Assembly: GCF_004345855.1 (NCBI RefSeq) | Contig: NZ_SLXN01000001.1 | Location: forward strand, 682,001-746,000 | Direction: 5' to 3' | Length of the DNA: 64,000 bases | From: Sphingomonas sp. BK235 | GTDB taxonomy: Bacteria > Pseudomonadota > Alphaproteobacteria > Sphingomonadales > Sphingomonadaceae | Shown here: positions 10,883-19,858 of the stretch, piece by piece | Position numbering within the stretch: the stretch's first letter is position 1 | Layout of the letters: each line of letters starts with the position of its first letter | The notes under the pieces: model-generated | Databases searched by the model: none | What the model was told of the DNA's origin: nothing | The model's input: the letters and a program-made list of their open reading frames with translations, nothing else | Position numbers and translations under genes: made by a program

Positions 10883-11787
10883 CCATCACCGCCACCGCGT
10901 CGCCCAAGCTCCAGGCCGCGCTCAAGGAAGTCGCGGCCGAGATGGACCGTCGCTTCGACGCGCTGCTCCCGGTCCCCGACGATCCGCGCGCCGATCTCTA
11001 CCGCGCGATGCGCCACGCTACGATCGGCGGCGGCAAGCGGCTGCGCCCGCTGTTGGTGTTCGCCACCGCGCGGCTGTTCGACGTGGCGCGCGACGGCGCC
11101 GCGCGCGCCGCGATGGCGCTGGAGGCGATCCATGCCTACTCGCTGATCCACGACGATCTGCCCGCGATGGACGACGACGACCTGCGCCACGGCAAGGCCA
11201 CCGTCCACAAGGCGTTCGACGAGGCCACCGCGATCCTGGCGGGCGACTGCCTCCACGCGCTCGCCTTCGAGGTGCTCGCCGATCCCGCCACCCATGCCGA
11301 CCCGTTCGTCCGCGCCGAGCTGGTCGCCGACCTCGCGCGCGCCTCGGGGCCGAGCGGCATGGCGGGCGGGCAGGCGATGGACCTCAAGGCCGACGGCGCC
11401 GCCTTCGACCTCGGCACGGTCACGCGGTTGCAGCAGATGAAGACCGGCGCGCTGATCGGCGCGGCGGTGGAGGCGGGCGCGATCCTCGGCCGCGTCCCGC
11501 CCGAGGGGCGTCGCCACCTGCGCGGCTACGCGCACGACCTCGGCCTCGCCTTCCAGATCGTCGACGACCTGCTCGACGTCGAGGGCGACGAGCAGCTCGC
11601 CGGCAAGAAGCTGCGCAAGGACGGTGAGGCGGGCAAGGAGACGTTCGTCTCGCTGCTGGGCGTCGAGCGCGCCAAGCAGCAGTCGCAGATGCTGGTCGAG
11701 CAGGCGATCGACCACCTGCGCAGCTACGGCGACGAGGCCGAGCTGCTGCGCGCGATCGCGCGCTTCGTCACCGAGCGGCGCGGGTGA
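10879..11787 (+). CDS. ispA: farnesyl diphosphate synthase
   Basis: A 302-residue polyprenyl synthetase condensing IPP with DMAPP/GPP to make farnesyl diphosphate for quinone, undecaprenyl and carotenoid pathways. The first aspartate-rich motif is D92-DLPAM-D98, the second is DDLLD at 229-233, and GGGKRLRPLL (50-59) binds the diphosphate. It overlaps xseB by 4 bases and coaD follows directly, so a three-gene operon is likely. Confidence 0.95.
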   Translation: MTITATASPKLQAALKEVAAEMDRRFDALLPVPDDPRADLYRAMRHATIGGGKRLRPLLVFATARLFDVARDGAARAAMALEAIHAYSLIHDDLPAMDDDDLRHGKATVHKAFDEATAILAGDCLHALAFEVLADPATHADPFVRAELVADLARASGPSGMAGGQAMDLKADGAAFDLGTVTRLQQMKTGALIGAAVEAGAILGRVPPEGRRHLRGYAHDLGLAFQIVDDLLDVEGDEQLAGKKLRKDGEAGKETFVSLLGVERAKQQSQMLVEQAIDHLRSYGDEAELLRAIARFVTERRG

Positions 11788-11792
11788 GCGGC

Positions 11793-12299
11793 ATGGGCGC
11801 GCGCGTCGGCGTCTATCCGGGCACGTTCGACCCGATCACGCTCGGCCACATGGACATCATCCGCCGCGGCGCCAAATTGGTCGACCGGCTGGTGATCGGC
11901 GTCACCACCAATCCCAGCAAGTCGCCGATGTTCAGCGTCGCCGAGCGTATGGCGATGGTGCAGCGCGAGGTCGCCGCGATCGGCGGCGAGATCCACGTGG
12001 TGGAATTCGACTCGCTGCTGATGGACTTCGCCGAGCGCGAGGGCGCGACCATGATCGTGCGCGGGCTGCGCGCCGTCGCCGACTTCGAGTATGAATATCA
12101 GATGGCAGGGATGAACCAGCAGCTCAACGACCGGATCGAGACCGTCTTCCTGATGGCCGACGTCGGGCTGCAGCCCATCGCGTCCAAGCTGGTCAAGGAG
12201 ATCGCGCTGTTCGGCGGCGACATCCGCAAGTTCGTCACCGCGGCGGTGTGCCAGGAGGTGGTCGAGCGGGTCGCGCTGGTGGGGCGGCGCGGGGGGTGA
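11793..12299 (+). CDS. coaD: phosphopantetheine adenylyltransferase
   Basis: A 168-residue nucleotidyltransferase making dephospho-CoA from 4'-phosphopantetheine and ATP, the penultimate CoA step. The N-terminal VGVYPGTFDPITLGH contains the T/HxGH-type motif; IVRGLRAVADFEYEYQMAGMNQ and IASKLVKEIA are family blocks. I chose the ATG at 11793; a GTG at 11784 overlapping the ispA stop (GTGA) is in frame and would add three residues and couple translation. Confidence 0.95.
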   Translation: MGARVGVYPGTFDPITLGHMDIIRRGAKLVDRLVIGVTTNPSKSPMFSVAERMAMVQREVAAIGGEIHVVEFDSLLMDFAEREGATMIVRGLRAVADFEYEYQMAGMNQQLNDRIETVFLMADVGLQPIASKLVKEIALFGGDIRKFVTAAVCQEVVERVALVGRRGG

Positions 12300-12340
12300 A
12301 GGGCCCGAAATCGAGAGAAGGTCGGCCGTCGGCCGGTTCC

Positions 12341-12435
12341 GTCATGCCGGGCTTGACCCGGCATCCATGGTCCCGCGCACGCCTCCCGCCGTTGTTCTCG
12401 CGGCGCCATGGATCCCGGCGCAAGGCCGGGATGAC
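12341..12435. repeat. dispersed palindromic repeat (GTCATGCCGGGC family)
   Basis: Inverted arms at 12341-12370 (starting GTCATGCCGGGCTTG, ending CCATGG) and 12406-12435 frame a 35-base loop. The match is imperfect but continuous. The element sits about 40 bases downstream of coaD in the 264-base gap before the cyclophilin gene and could act as a transcript end. It is of the type found many times per genome in sphingomonads; in this window it is single. Confidence 0.8.
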
Positions 12436-12563
12436 AGAAGCGGAGGACGTCGTCGGACGCGCGCCCTTCGCGTCGGCAGCCCGTTCCCATTCAGTTTGGC
12501 GCAAGCGTGAATCTGGTCTAGACGCCGCCGCTGACACTCTCCCCGACAGACCCGAAAGCACCG

Positions 12564-13286
12564 ATGCGCCCGTCCGCCCTCCTGTCCGCCCTCTTCGCCG
12601 CCGCCGTGCTCACCGCCGCCCCCGCCGCGGCACAGGAGCGGCTCGCGCCGCCGCCGCTGGGCGACAAGACCAATATCTGGCTGCTCGATCTCTCCACCGG
12701 CGGTCGCGTCGAGATCGCGCTGCGCCCGGACGTCGCGCCCAAGATGGTCGAGCGGATCAAGCAGCTCACCCGCCAGCACTTCTACGACGGCCTCGTGTTC
12801 CACCGCGTGATCGACGGCTTCATGGCGCAGGGCGGCGACCCCAAGGGCGACGGCACCGGCGGCAGCCAGCTCCCCGACCTGCCCGCCGAGTTCAACTATC
12901 TGCCGCACGTCCGCGGCTCGGTCGCCGCCGCGCGCGCCGAGAAAGAGGATAGCGCGAACAGCCAGTTCTACATCGTCTTCCAGCCGCGCTTCTCGCTCGA
13001 CAAGAAGTACACCGTGTTCGGCCGCGTGATGTCGGGGATGAACTACGTCGACGCGATCGAGCGCGGCGAGCCGCCGGCGAACCCGTCGCGGATCGTCCAC
13101 GCCTATATCGCCTCGGACAACCCGCCGGCCTACCAGCCGCTGCCCGCCGCCGCGCCCGCGACGCTGCCCACGCTGCCGGGCACCACGCCGACGCTGCCGG
13201 GGACCGGGACAGGCACAGGAGCGATGCCGCCCGCCGCCACCACCGCGCCGGCGCCGCGCGCCAAGCCGGCGCCGCGCCGCCGCTGA
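12564..13286 (+). CDS. periplasmic cyclophilin-type peptidyl-prolyl isomerase
   Basis: A 240-residue secreted isomerase that speeds cis/trans proline isomerisation in periplasmic proteins. A signal peptide ([20 protein letters not shown], cleavage near AAAQE) precedes a cyclophilin domain with [20 protein letters not shown] and [20 protein letters not shown]. Residues after about 190 are a Pro/Thr/Ala-rich tail ending in basic residues, probably unstructured. It lies 19 bases upstream of queA, so co-transcription is likely. Confidence 0.92.
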   Translation: MRPSALLSALFAAAVLTAAPAAAQERLAPPPLGDKTNIWLLDLSTGGRVEIALRPDVAPKMVERIKQLTRQHFYDGLVFHRVIDGFMAQGGDPKGDGTGGSQLPDLPAEFNYLPHVRGSVAAARAEKEDSANSQFYIVFQPRFSLDKKYTVFGRVMSGMNYVDAIERGEPPANPSRIVHAYIASDNPPAYQPLPAAAPATLPTLPGTTPTLPGTGTGTGAMPPAATTAPAPRAKPAPRRR

Positions 13287-13305
13287 GCCGGCGCGCGCGA
13301 CGCCG

Positions 13306-14331
13306 ATGAACGTCGACCTCTTCGACTTCGACCTGCCGCCCGAGCGGATCGCGCTGCGCCCGGCGAGCCCGCGCGACGCCGCGCGGCTGCTCGTGGTGCG
13401 CGGCGACGGACTCGACGACCGCACCGTCGCGGACCTGCCCGACGTGCTGCGCGCGGGCGACCTGCTCGTCTTCAACGACACCCGCGTGATCCCCGCGCAG
13501 CTCGAAGGATCGCGCGGCAACGCGCGGATCGGCGCGACGCTGCACAAACGCGAGGGGCCGCGGCGCTGGCGCGCCTTCGTCCGCAATGCCAAGCGGCTGC
13601 GCGACGGCGACGCGATCGACTTCGGCGCGGGCGTGAGCGCCACCGCGCGCGACCGCGCCGACGACGGCAGCTGGGCGCTCGACTTCGCCGGCGACGAACC
13701 GATCGAGCTGCTGCTCGAGCGCGCCGGGCGGATGCCGCTGCCGCCCTATATCGCGGGCAAGCGCGCCGCCGACGCGCGCGACGCGGACGATTACCAGACG
13801 ATGTTCGCCGCCGAGCCCGGCGCGGTGGCGGCGCCTACCGCGGCGCTCCACTTCACACCCGCGCTGCTGGAGCGGCTCGCCACGGCGGGGGTGGAGCATG
13901 CCACGCTGACGCTCCACGTCGGCGCGGGTACCTTCCTGCCGGTCAAGGCGGAGGACACCGCCGACCACAAGATGCACGCCGAATGGGGACGGATCGATCA
14001 GGCCACCGCCGACCGGCTCAACGCGGTGCGCGCGCGCGGTGGGCGCGTGATCGCGGTCGGCACCACCTCGCTGCGGCTGATCGAGAGCGCCGCGGGGGAG
14101 GACGGGATCGTTCGGCCCTTCGAGGGTGACACCGCGATCTTCATCACGCCGGGCTATCGGTTTCGCGGCGTCGACGGGCTGATGACCAACTTCCACCTGC
14201 CGCGCTCGACCCTGTTCATGCTGGTCTCGGCGCTGATGGGGCTGGAGCGGATGCAGGCGGCTTACGCCCATGCGATCGCGCGGGAGTATCGCTTCTACAG
14301 CTACGGCGACGCCTCGCTGCTGCTGCCCTGA
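13306..14331 (+). CDS. queA: tRNA preQ1(34) S-adenosylmethionine ribosyltransferase-isomerase
   Basis: A 341-residue enzyme that transfers the ribosyl part of SAM to preQ1 at position 34 of tRNA to make epoxyqueuosine. [20 protein letters not shown] is the classical N-terminus, with [35 protein letters not shown] and [16 protein letters not shown] all present. Full length. A short GACGCG-CGC-CGCGTC hairpin overlaps the stop, between this gene and the convergent flippase gene, without a T-run. Confidence 0.97.
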   Translation: MNVDLFDFDLPPERIALRPASPRDAARLLVVRGDGLDDRTVADLPDVLRAGDLLVFNDTRVIPAQLEGSRGNARIGATLHKREGPRRWRAFVRNAKRLRDGDAIDFGAGVSATARDRADDGSWALDFAGDEPIELLLERAGRMPLPPYIAGKRAADARDADDYQTMFAAEPGAVAAPTAALHFTPALLERLATAGVEHATLTLHVGAGTFLPVKAEDTADHKMHAEWGRIDQATADRLNAVRARGGRVIAVGTTSLRLIESAAGEDGIVRPFEGDTAIFITPGYRFRGVDGLMTNFHLPRSTLFMLVSALMGLERMQAAYAHAIAREYRFYSYGDASLLLP

Positions 14332-14346
14332 CGCGCGCCGCGTCGG

Positions 14347-15738
14347 TCAGACCGAGAGCTGGAACAGCGACGCGAGCGGCGCGCTCAGTCCCAGTGCCGC
14401 GACCAGCGCCCGCACCGCCACCGCGACCAGCAGCATGGCCGCGGTGGCGGTCACGTCCTGCCGCAGGAAGTGGATCCGCTCGCGCACCTGCGCCAGCGTC
14501 AGGATGACGTAGCGCAGCGCTTCCGCGAGCACCGTCGCGATCGCGGCGCCGATGATCCCCAGCGTCGCGGTGGCGAGCGGCAGCGCCACCAGCAGCGCGA
14601 CGAACTTGCCGACGTTGCCGAGCGCGCCGACCTTGGGCTTGTGGAGCCCGAGCAGCACGCTGTCGCTGAAGGTGTTGAGCACGAGCACCCAGGCCGCCAG
14701 CCCGAGCCAGGCCGCGATCGGCCCCGCCGCGGCATAGCGGTGATCGTAGATGCGCGACACGATCGGGTCCGCTACCGCGATGAAACCGCCGACCGCGAGC
14801 AGCGACAGCGTCAGGTAGCGCCGCCGATGCAGGCGGAGCCGCGCGCGCAGTGCGTCGCGGTCGAGCCCCGCCGCGGCGACGCTGGGGAAGACGATCGCGT
14901 TGCCCAGCCGCGTCGCGAACTGGCCGAAGATGTCCGACAGCGAGCGCGCCACGCCATAGACGCCCAGCATCGCCAGGCTGACGTATTTGCCCAGGATCAG
15001 CCGATCGAAATTGGTCGCGAGGAAGAAGATGATCGAAGAGACGAAGATCCATTTGCCGAAGCCGATGATCTCGCGCACGTGGCGGCCATCGAGCGTGAGG
15101 CGATAGCGCACCCCGGGCCAGACGAAATAGGACAGCACGGCGGTGGCGAAGGTGGCCGCGACATTGCCCGCGATCAGACCCCAGGCGGTGGGCGAGGCGA
15201 GCACGATCGCGATCGTCAGGATCGCGCCCAGGATCGCGCTGGCGGTCTCGTAATAAGCGATCCGCCTGGTATCGATCGCCTTGACCGCGAGCGACGGCCC
15301 GACCGAATGCGCACCCGTCATGACGAACAGCACGCACAGCACGGGGAAGACGTCGTTGAGCGTCGCATTGTCGTAGAAGCGGCCGAGCAGCGGCGTCAGC
15401 AGCAGGAACAGCGCGCCGATCACCACCCCGCGGATCAGCTGCAGCGTCCAGGCGGTCGTGTAGTAGCGCGGCTCCCATGCCTCGCGGCTGGCGACGATGT
15501 TCTGGCCGATGCCGATGTCGGTGAACAGCTCCACGCCGACGCGCAGCGAGGTGAGCACGATCATCACGCCGAACAGCTCGGGCGCCAGGATATGCGTCAG
15601 GACGAGGTTCTGCGCGAAGCGCAGCCCCTGCACGATCATGTAGCTGGAGGTGGTCCAGCCGACCTGGCCGAGGAGCGTCGGCGAGATGCGGACGCGCCGC
15701 GAGACTCGCTCCATCAGGGCCTGTCTGTTGATCGTCAT
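14347..15738 (-). CDS. polysaccharide flippase (Wzx-like, MATE/MOP superfamily)
   Basis: A 463-residue inner-membrane protein with 12-14 hydrophobic segments and the family start TTSSYMIVQGLRFAQNLVLTHILAPELFG. Members flip lipid-linked oligosaccharide repeat units to the periplasm. It leads a cluster of glycosyltransferases on both strands, which supports a role in exopolysaccharide or lipopolysaccharide assembly. No polymerase (Wzy) or Wza/Wzc genes are visible nearby, so the pathway is either split or completed elsewhere. Confidence 0.88.
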   Translation of the reverse strand: MTINRQALMERVSRRVRISPTLLGQVGWTTSSYMIVQGLRFAQNLVLTHILAPELFGVMIVLTSLRVGVELFTDIGIGQNIVASREAWEPRYYTTAWTLQLIRGVVIGALFLLLTPLLGRFYDNATLNDVFPVLCVLFVMTGAHSVGPSLAVKAIDTRRIAYYETASAILGAILTIAIVLASPTAWGLIAGNVAATFATAVLSYFVWPGVRYRLTLDGRHVREIIGFGKWIFVSSIIFFLATNFDRLILGKYVSLAMLGVYGVARSLSDIFGQFATRLGNAIVFPSVAAAGLDRDALRARLRLHRRRYLTLSLLAVGGFIAVADPIVSRIYDHRYAAAGPIAAWLGLAAWVLVLNTFSDSVLLGLHKPKVGALGNVGKFVALLVALPLATATLGIIGAAIATVLAEALRYVILTLAQVRERIHFLRQDVTATAAMLLVAVAVRALVAALGLSAPLASLFQLSV

Positions 15739-15911
15739 CCGCGCGCGTTAGCGTCTTCCATGCGCGCCGCCAACGCGGCTGGACGCCGCGGTCGTGCCGT
15801 CCTGCGCCACGCCCGGTCGAGGCCGCCGCTTTCCTTGACAGCGAGGGTGCCGGCCCTAGGGTCCGCGGGCTCGGCGGCGTCGCGCGCAGGGGCGTCGCGG
15901 GAAGGGGGGCG

Positions 15912-16988
15912 ATGGGCCGGTTGAAGTCTCGGTTGGGCGCGCTCGGGCGCGAGCTCGCGCTCCATCTCGCGCTGCCGCGGCGGCGCGCCGGCACGCCGTC
16001 GGTGCTGTTCTTCCCGAGCCAGGGCACCGACGACGGCGCGGCGCGGCTGCGCGCCTATGCGATGGCGCGGGAGCTGACCGCGCTGGGCTGGCGCACCGCG
16101 GTCTGTCCCAAGCATCTCGGCCTGGCGGCGCGGCGGCGGCTGGTGCGGCGGTTCGCGCCCGATCTGGCGGTGATGCAGACCGCGCGCCACCCGCTCAACC
16201 GCCCGCATCTCTTCCCCGGGCTGCGCGTCGTGATCGATCTCGACGACGCCGACTATATCGACCCGGTCTCGGCCGAGCCGCTGGTGCGAGCGCTCCAGGA
16301 CAGTGTCGGCGCGATCGCGGGGAGCCGCTCGGTCGCGCGCTTCTGCCGCCGTTACACCGCGCCGGTCACCGTGGTGTGGACGGGGACCCCGCCGAGCGCG
16401 GACGCGCCGCCGGCGCAGCAGGGGCGCCCGCCGGTGGTGACCTGGGCGGCGTCGAGCCCGGTCGGCAGCCCGCACGAGGTCGCCTTGCTGGCGCAGGTGC
16501 TCGATCGCCTCGCGCAGCGCGGGGTGGATCTGCGCTTCCGCGTCTATTCGGACGACGGCAGCGAGGGCTATCGCGCCATGATGGCGCGGCTCGTTCCCGC
16601 GGGCATGCCGTGCGAGACGCGCGCGTTCATGGGATATGAGGCCTTTCTCGGCTCGCTCGACGACGTCGCGGTGGGGCTGGCGCCCTTGGTCGACCTCGAC
16701 GGCTTCAGCGGCGGCAAGTCGTTCGGCAAGGTGCTGGCCTATATCGATCGCGGCGTGCCGGTGGTGACGCAGCCGGTGGTGGATCACCCGCTGTTCTTCC
16801 GCCACGGCGAGAATGGCCTGATCGTCGACACGGTCGACGAGTGGGCGGACGCGATCGTCGTGCTGCTCGCCGATGCGGCGAAGCGCGACGGGATCGCCGC
16901 GGTCGCGCGCGCGGACCTGCGCACGCGGCTGTCGACCGAGGCGGCCGCGCGGCTCACCGACCGCTTCCTGCGCGCGCTGCTGCCCTGA
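15912..16988 (+). CDS. glycosyltransferase, GT4-like (GT-B fold)
   Basis: A 358-residue cytosolic glycosyltransferase. The N-terminal Rossmann domain has SVLFFPSQGTDDGAARLRAYAMARELTALGW and VVIDLDDADYIDP; the C-terminal half carries GYEAFLGSLDDVAVGLAPL, FSGGKSFGKVLAYIDRGVPVV and ENGLIVDT, the sugar-nucleotide-binding region typical of GT4. The short acceptor domain differs from better-known members. Donor and acceptor cannot be read. It is divergent from the flippase and followed by the GINT1_N-like gene. Confidence 0.82.
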   Translation: MGRLKSRLGALGRELALHLALPRRRAGTPSVLFFPSQGTDDGAARLRAYAMARELTALGWRTAVCPKHLGLAARRRLVRRFAPDLAVMQTARHPLNRPHLFPGLRVVIDLDDADYIDPVSAEPLVRALQDSVGAIAGSRSVARFCRRYTAPVTVVWTGTPPSADAPPAQQGRPPVVTWAASSPVGSPHEVALLAQVLDRLAQRGVDLRFRVYSDDGSEGYRAMMARLVPAGMPCETRAFMGYEAFLGSLDDVAVGLAPLVDLDGFSGGKSFGKVLAYIDRGVPVVTQPVVDHPLFFRHGENGLIVDTVDEWADAIVVLLADAAKRDGIAAVARADLRTRLSTEAAARLTDRFLRALLP

Positions 16989-17063
16989 CATGCGCGGCGC
17001 CGTCGACATCGATCGCGGCCAAGGATAGGGCTCTCGTCGCGGCTGGAGGGAGGATCGGGCGAG

Positions 17064-18020
17064 ATGAGCGATGAACGCCGGCGCAGCGCGCGCGACCTCC
17101 TGCTCCGGCTCCGCCGCAAGGCGCAATATACGCTCTATCGCCAGCGGTGGAACGTCGCGATCACGCCTTTCTCCGCCGCGGCGGTGGCGGGGCTGGAGGG
17201 CGCCGCCGTGCAGCGCGCCGCGCTCGACGCGCTCGACTGGATGCCCGAGCGGGGTGACGCCTTCGTCGCGGATCCCTTCGTCACGCGCGACCCGCATCGG
17301 CCGGAGGCGCTGCTGATCTTCTACGAACTCTTCCCCTGGCAGCGCGCGCAGGGGCTGATCGGCGCCGCGCGCTATAACGACGGGCAGTTCGGGGAGGGGC
17401 GGATCGTACTCGATACCGGTCACCATCTCTCCTATCCCTTCGTGCTGGGCGAGGGCGAGACACTGCGCGTCATGCCCGAACATTCGGCGGCACGCGATCT
17501 GTCGAGCTATGCGGTGGCGGCGGACGCGACGCTCACCGACCCGCGGCCGGTCGAGCGCGAGCATCGCCTGATCGACGCGACGATCGTCGAGTGGGAAGGG
17601 CGCCACTGGCTGTTCTGCACCCATGCGGGGCCGACCGAGAATAGCGAGCTCCACGCCTATCACGCCGCCGGCCCGGCGGGGCCGTGGACGCCGCACCGCG
17701 CCAACCCGATCCGGCGCGACCGCGGCGGCGCGCGGCCCGCGGGCGCGTTCATCGTCAACGGCGGAAAGCTGTTCCGGCCGGCGCAGGATTGCCGCGCGCA
17801 TTATGGCGCAGGGATCGTCGTCCACGCGGTCGAGCGGCTGACCGCGGACGATTATCGCGAGACCGTCGTCAGCGAGATCCGCCCGCCCGCGGGCAGCCGC
17901 TACGATTACGGGCTGCACACCATCTCGTCGGTGGGCACGCATACGGTGATCGACGGCGCGCGGATGGAGAGCCTGATCCATCCGCGGCTCGATCGCTGGG
18001 GCCGCTACCTGCGCGCCTGA
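17064..18020 (+). CDS. GINT1_N-like beta-propeller protein of polysaccharide cluster
   Basis: A 318-residue protein resembling the N-terminal domain of glucosamine inositolphosphorylceramide transferase and related five-bladed propeller proteins. Recognisable pieces are FVADPFVTRD, LLIFYELFPW, GEGRIVLDTGHHLSYPFVL, IDATIVEWEGRHWLFCTH, LHAYHAAGPAGPWTPH and GGKLFRPAQDC. In bacteria this domain often occurs with glycosyltransferases or formyltransferases in surface-glycan clusters. No membrane segment or signal peptide is visible. Whether it is an enzyme or a binding module is unknown. Family recognition is from memory and moderately sure. Confidence 0.72.
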   Translation: MSDERRRSARDLLLRLRRKAQYTLYRQRWNVAITPFSAAAVAGLEGAAVQRAALDALDWMPERGDAFVADPFVTRDPHRPEALLIFYELFPWQRAQGLIGAARYNDGQFGEGRIVLDTGHHLSYPFVLGEGETLRVMPEHSAARDLSSYAVAADATLTDPRPVEREHRLIDATIVEWEGRHWLFCTHAGPTENSELHAYHAAGPAGPWTPHRANPIRRDRGGARPAGAFIVNGGKLFRPAQDCRAHYGAGIVVHAVERLTADDYRETVVSEIRPPAGSRYDYGLHTISSVGTHTVIDGARMESLIHPRLDRWGRYLRA

Positions 18021-18030
18021 CCGCCGCGCG

Positions 18031-19821
18031 TCACCCGCGAAGCCGCTTCTCGAGCTCGTCGAGGAAGCCGTCACAGGCCGCGACCAGCTCGTCGAAACAA
18101 TGCGAGAAGCGTTCGGCGCTCTGGCCGTAAGGGTCCGCGATCTCGCTGACGGGCTGGCCCGGCGTGAAATGGCCGAGCAGGAACACCGGCGTCGCGGTCG
18201 ACGGGTAGAGCGCGGCCATCTGGCGGACGTGCTCGGGCTCCATCACCAGGATGAGGTCGGCCGCGTCGACCATCGCCGGGTTGGTATGGCGGGCGCGATG
18301 CGCCGCCAGATCGATCCCGAACCGGGGCGCGACCGTCTCCGCCATCGGGAAGGCGTGGCGTCCCTCGATCGCGTCGAGCCCCGCCGAGGACACCGCGACG
18401 TCGAGCCCGCGCGCGCGCGCGCCGCGGCGGATCCATTCCTCGGCGAAGGGGCTGCGGCAGATGTTGCCGCGGCACAACACGAGGATGTCCTGCGCGCGCG
18501 CGGGGAAGCGCCGCGCGACGTCGCGGTCGTGTCCGCCAGAACGCAGCCGCCGCTCGGCGACGCGTCGCGACAGACCGCCGGTCGCGCGTGTCAGCACGCG
18601 CCCGCCCTTGTCGCGCACCGCGCCGACCTTCTGCTTCGCGTAGCGGCCAAGCTCGACCAGCCCGGGTCGCGGGTCGGACAGCGGCAGCATCTCGTTGCGG
18701 GTGTTGCGATCGAACACATTGACCAGACTGCCGATCGTCTTGAGCAGCGACGGCTGGGCCGCCGAAGGTGCCGCGCCGCGGCGCAGGTCCTTGATCCGGC
18801 TGACGACATGGTCGAGGTCGCCGAGCCACCATTGCGAGCGGACCCCGGTGCGATAGGTCGGCACGTCGCGTCCGCGCACGCTGGTCTCGATACCGCGGTA
18901 GAGGGCCATCGGGAAATCGACCCCGGCATCGATCGCGAGCTGCAACGAGCCCCAGAACCGCCCGTTGACCTCCATCAGATAGGGCGTCCCGCTGACCGGA
19001 TCGACCTTGAACTCGATCATCGCGACGCCGTTCCAGCCGACGCTCTCCATGATCCGGAGCGCGTAGCGCGTCATCGGCTCGGGCAGCGCGATCGCCTCGC
19101 GATAGACGCTGACCCCGCCCGAGGGCGGGCGCTCGCGCAGCCGGCGGTGCGCGAACAGCTCGGTCGGCACCCCGTCCTCGAAGATGCCGAACACGCCCTC
19201 GCCATGCCCGGTGACATAGGCTTGGATCATCGACGGCTGCTTCAGGAACCAATGGTCGTGGTAGATCTTGCGGAGGTCGTCGGCGTCGCGCGCGATCAGC
19301 ACCCCGGTCTTGCGCCAGCGCCCGTCGGTCTTGAGCAGCGAGCGGCCGGGCTTGACCACCACCGGCCAGCGATCGATCGCGGCGAGGGCGGCGTCGATCA
19401 CGCCGTCCTCGACATAGATCGTCGCGGGCACCGGCACTCCCGAGCGCTCGGCCCAGCGCGCCAGCGCGACCTTGTCCGACAGCGCGTGATATTGGTCGAG
19501 CGTCGGGCCGGGCAGCGCGGTGACTCGCTCGAACGCGGCGCGCTGCTCGCCCACCAGCTCCATCGCGATGTCGGTCATCGGGAAGAGCGCGGCGGGGGCA
19601 TGTTCGCCGATCACCTCGAGCAGCCGGTCGACATAGCCCTGCGGGTCGCGCCACGGCGAGGGATAGGTGAAGGAGGCAGTGCAATAACGCGACAGCGCCG
19701 CCAGCGAGCCGGGCGTCTCCGCGCCGACGAAGACGGGGATGCCCTGTTTGCCCAGCGACCGCACGACTGCGAGGGTCGCGCGCTCATTGCCATCGGTGAC
19801 CACGACGCCGCGGCGGTTCAT
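18031..19821 (-). CDS. ATP-grasp ligase fused to low-molecular-weight protein tyrosine phosphatase
   Basis: A 596-residue two-domain protein. Residues 1 to about 370 form an ATP-grasp enzyme of the carboxylate-amine ligase type (GVVVTDGNERATLAVVRSLG start, WPVVVKPGRSL near 152, MIEFKVDP and YLMEVNGRFWGSLQLA near 281-296). After a basic linker, residues 443-596 are a complete LMW phosphatase: the P-loop CRGNICRS has the nucleophile C450 and R456, and the general-acid loop IADPYGQ has D563. It sits convergent to the GINT1_N gene and 37 bases downstream of a GT2 gene. ATP-grasp proteins of this type can ligate amino acids or peptides, and LMW phosphatases dephosphorylate Wzc-like kinases; the joint role is not known. 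Confidence 0.88.
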   Translation of the reverse strand: MNRRGVVVTDGNERATLAVVRSLGKQGIPVFVGAETPGSLAALSRYCTASFTYPSPWRDPQGYVDRLLEVIGEHAPAALFPMTDIAMELVGEQRAAFERVTALPGPTLDQYHALSDKVALARWAERSGVPVPATIYVEDGVIDAALAAIDRWPVVVKPGRSLLKTDGRWRKTGVLIARDADDLRKIYHDHWFLKQPSMIQAYVTGHGEGVFGIFEDGVPTELFAHRRLRERPPSGGVSVYREAIALPEPMTRYALRIMESVGWNGVAMIEFKVDPVSGTPYLMEVNGRFWGSLQLAIDAGVDFPMALYRGIETSVRGRDVPTYRTGVRSQWWLGDLDHVVSRIKDLRRGAAPSAAQPSLLKTIGSLVNVFDRNTRNEMLPLSDPRPGLVELGRYAKQKVGAVRDKGGRVLTRATGGLSRRVAERRLRSGGHDRDVARRFPARAQDILVLCRGNICRSPFAEEWIRRGARARGLDVAVSSAGLDAIEGRHAFPMAETVAPRFGIDLAAHRARHTNPAMVDAADLILVMEPEHVRQMAALYPSTATPVFLLGHFTPGQPVSEIADPYGQSAERFSHCFDELVAACDGFLDELEKRLRG

Positions 19822-19858
19822 CTCGACCTCTTCTTCGCTGCGAGGCGCGTCGCGCGCG

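Noticed and set aside
12248..12952. 234-residue frame over the coaD end and palindrome
   Set aside because: It overlaps coaD, the repeat and the cyclophilin gene in another frame and has no family features.
14330..14344. GACGCG-CGC-CGCGTC hairpin as terminator of queA
   Set aside because: Short stem overlapping the stop codon and no T-run on either strand.
15735..18074. 779-residue antisense frame over GT4 and GINT1_N genes
   Set aside because: Composition typical of shadow frames (Arg, Asp and Gln-rich). Both sense genes have family motifs.
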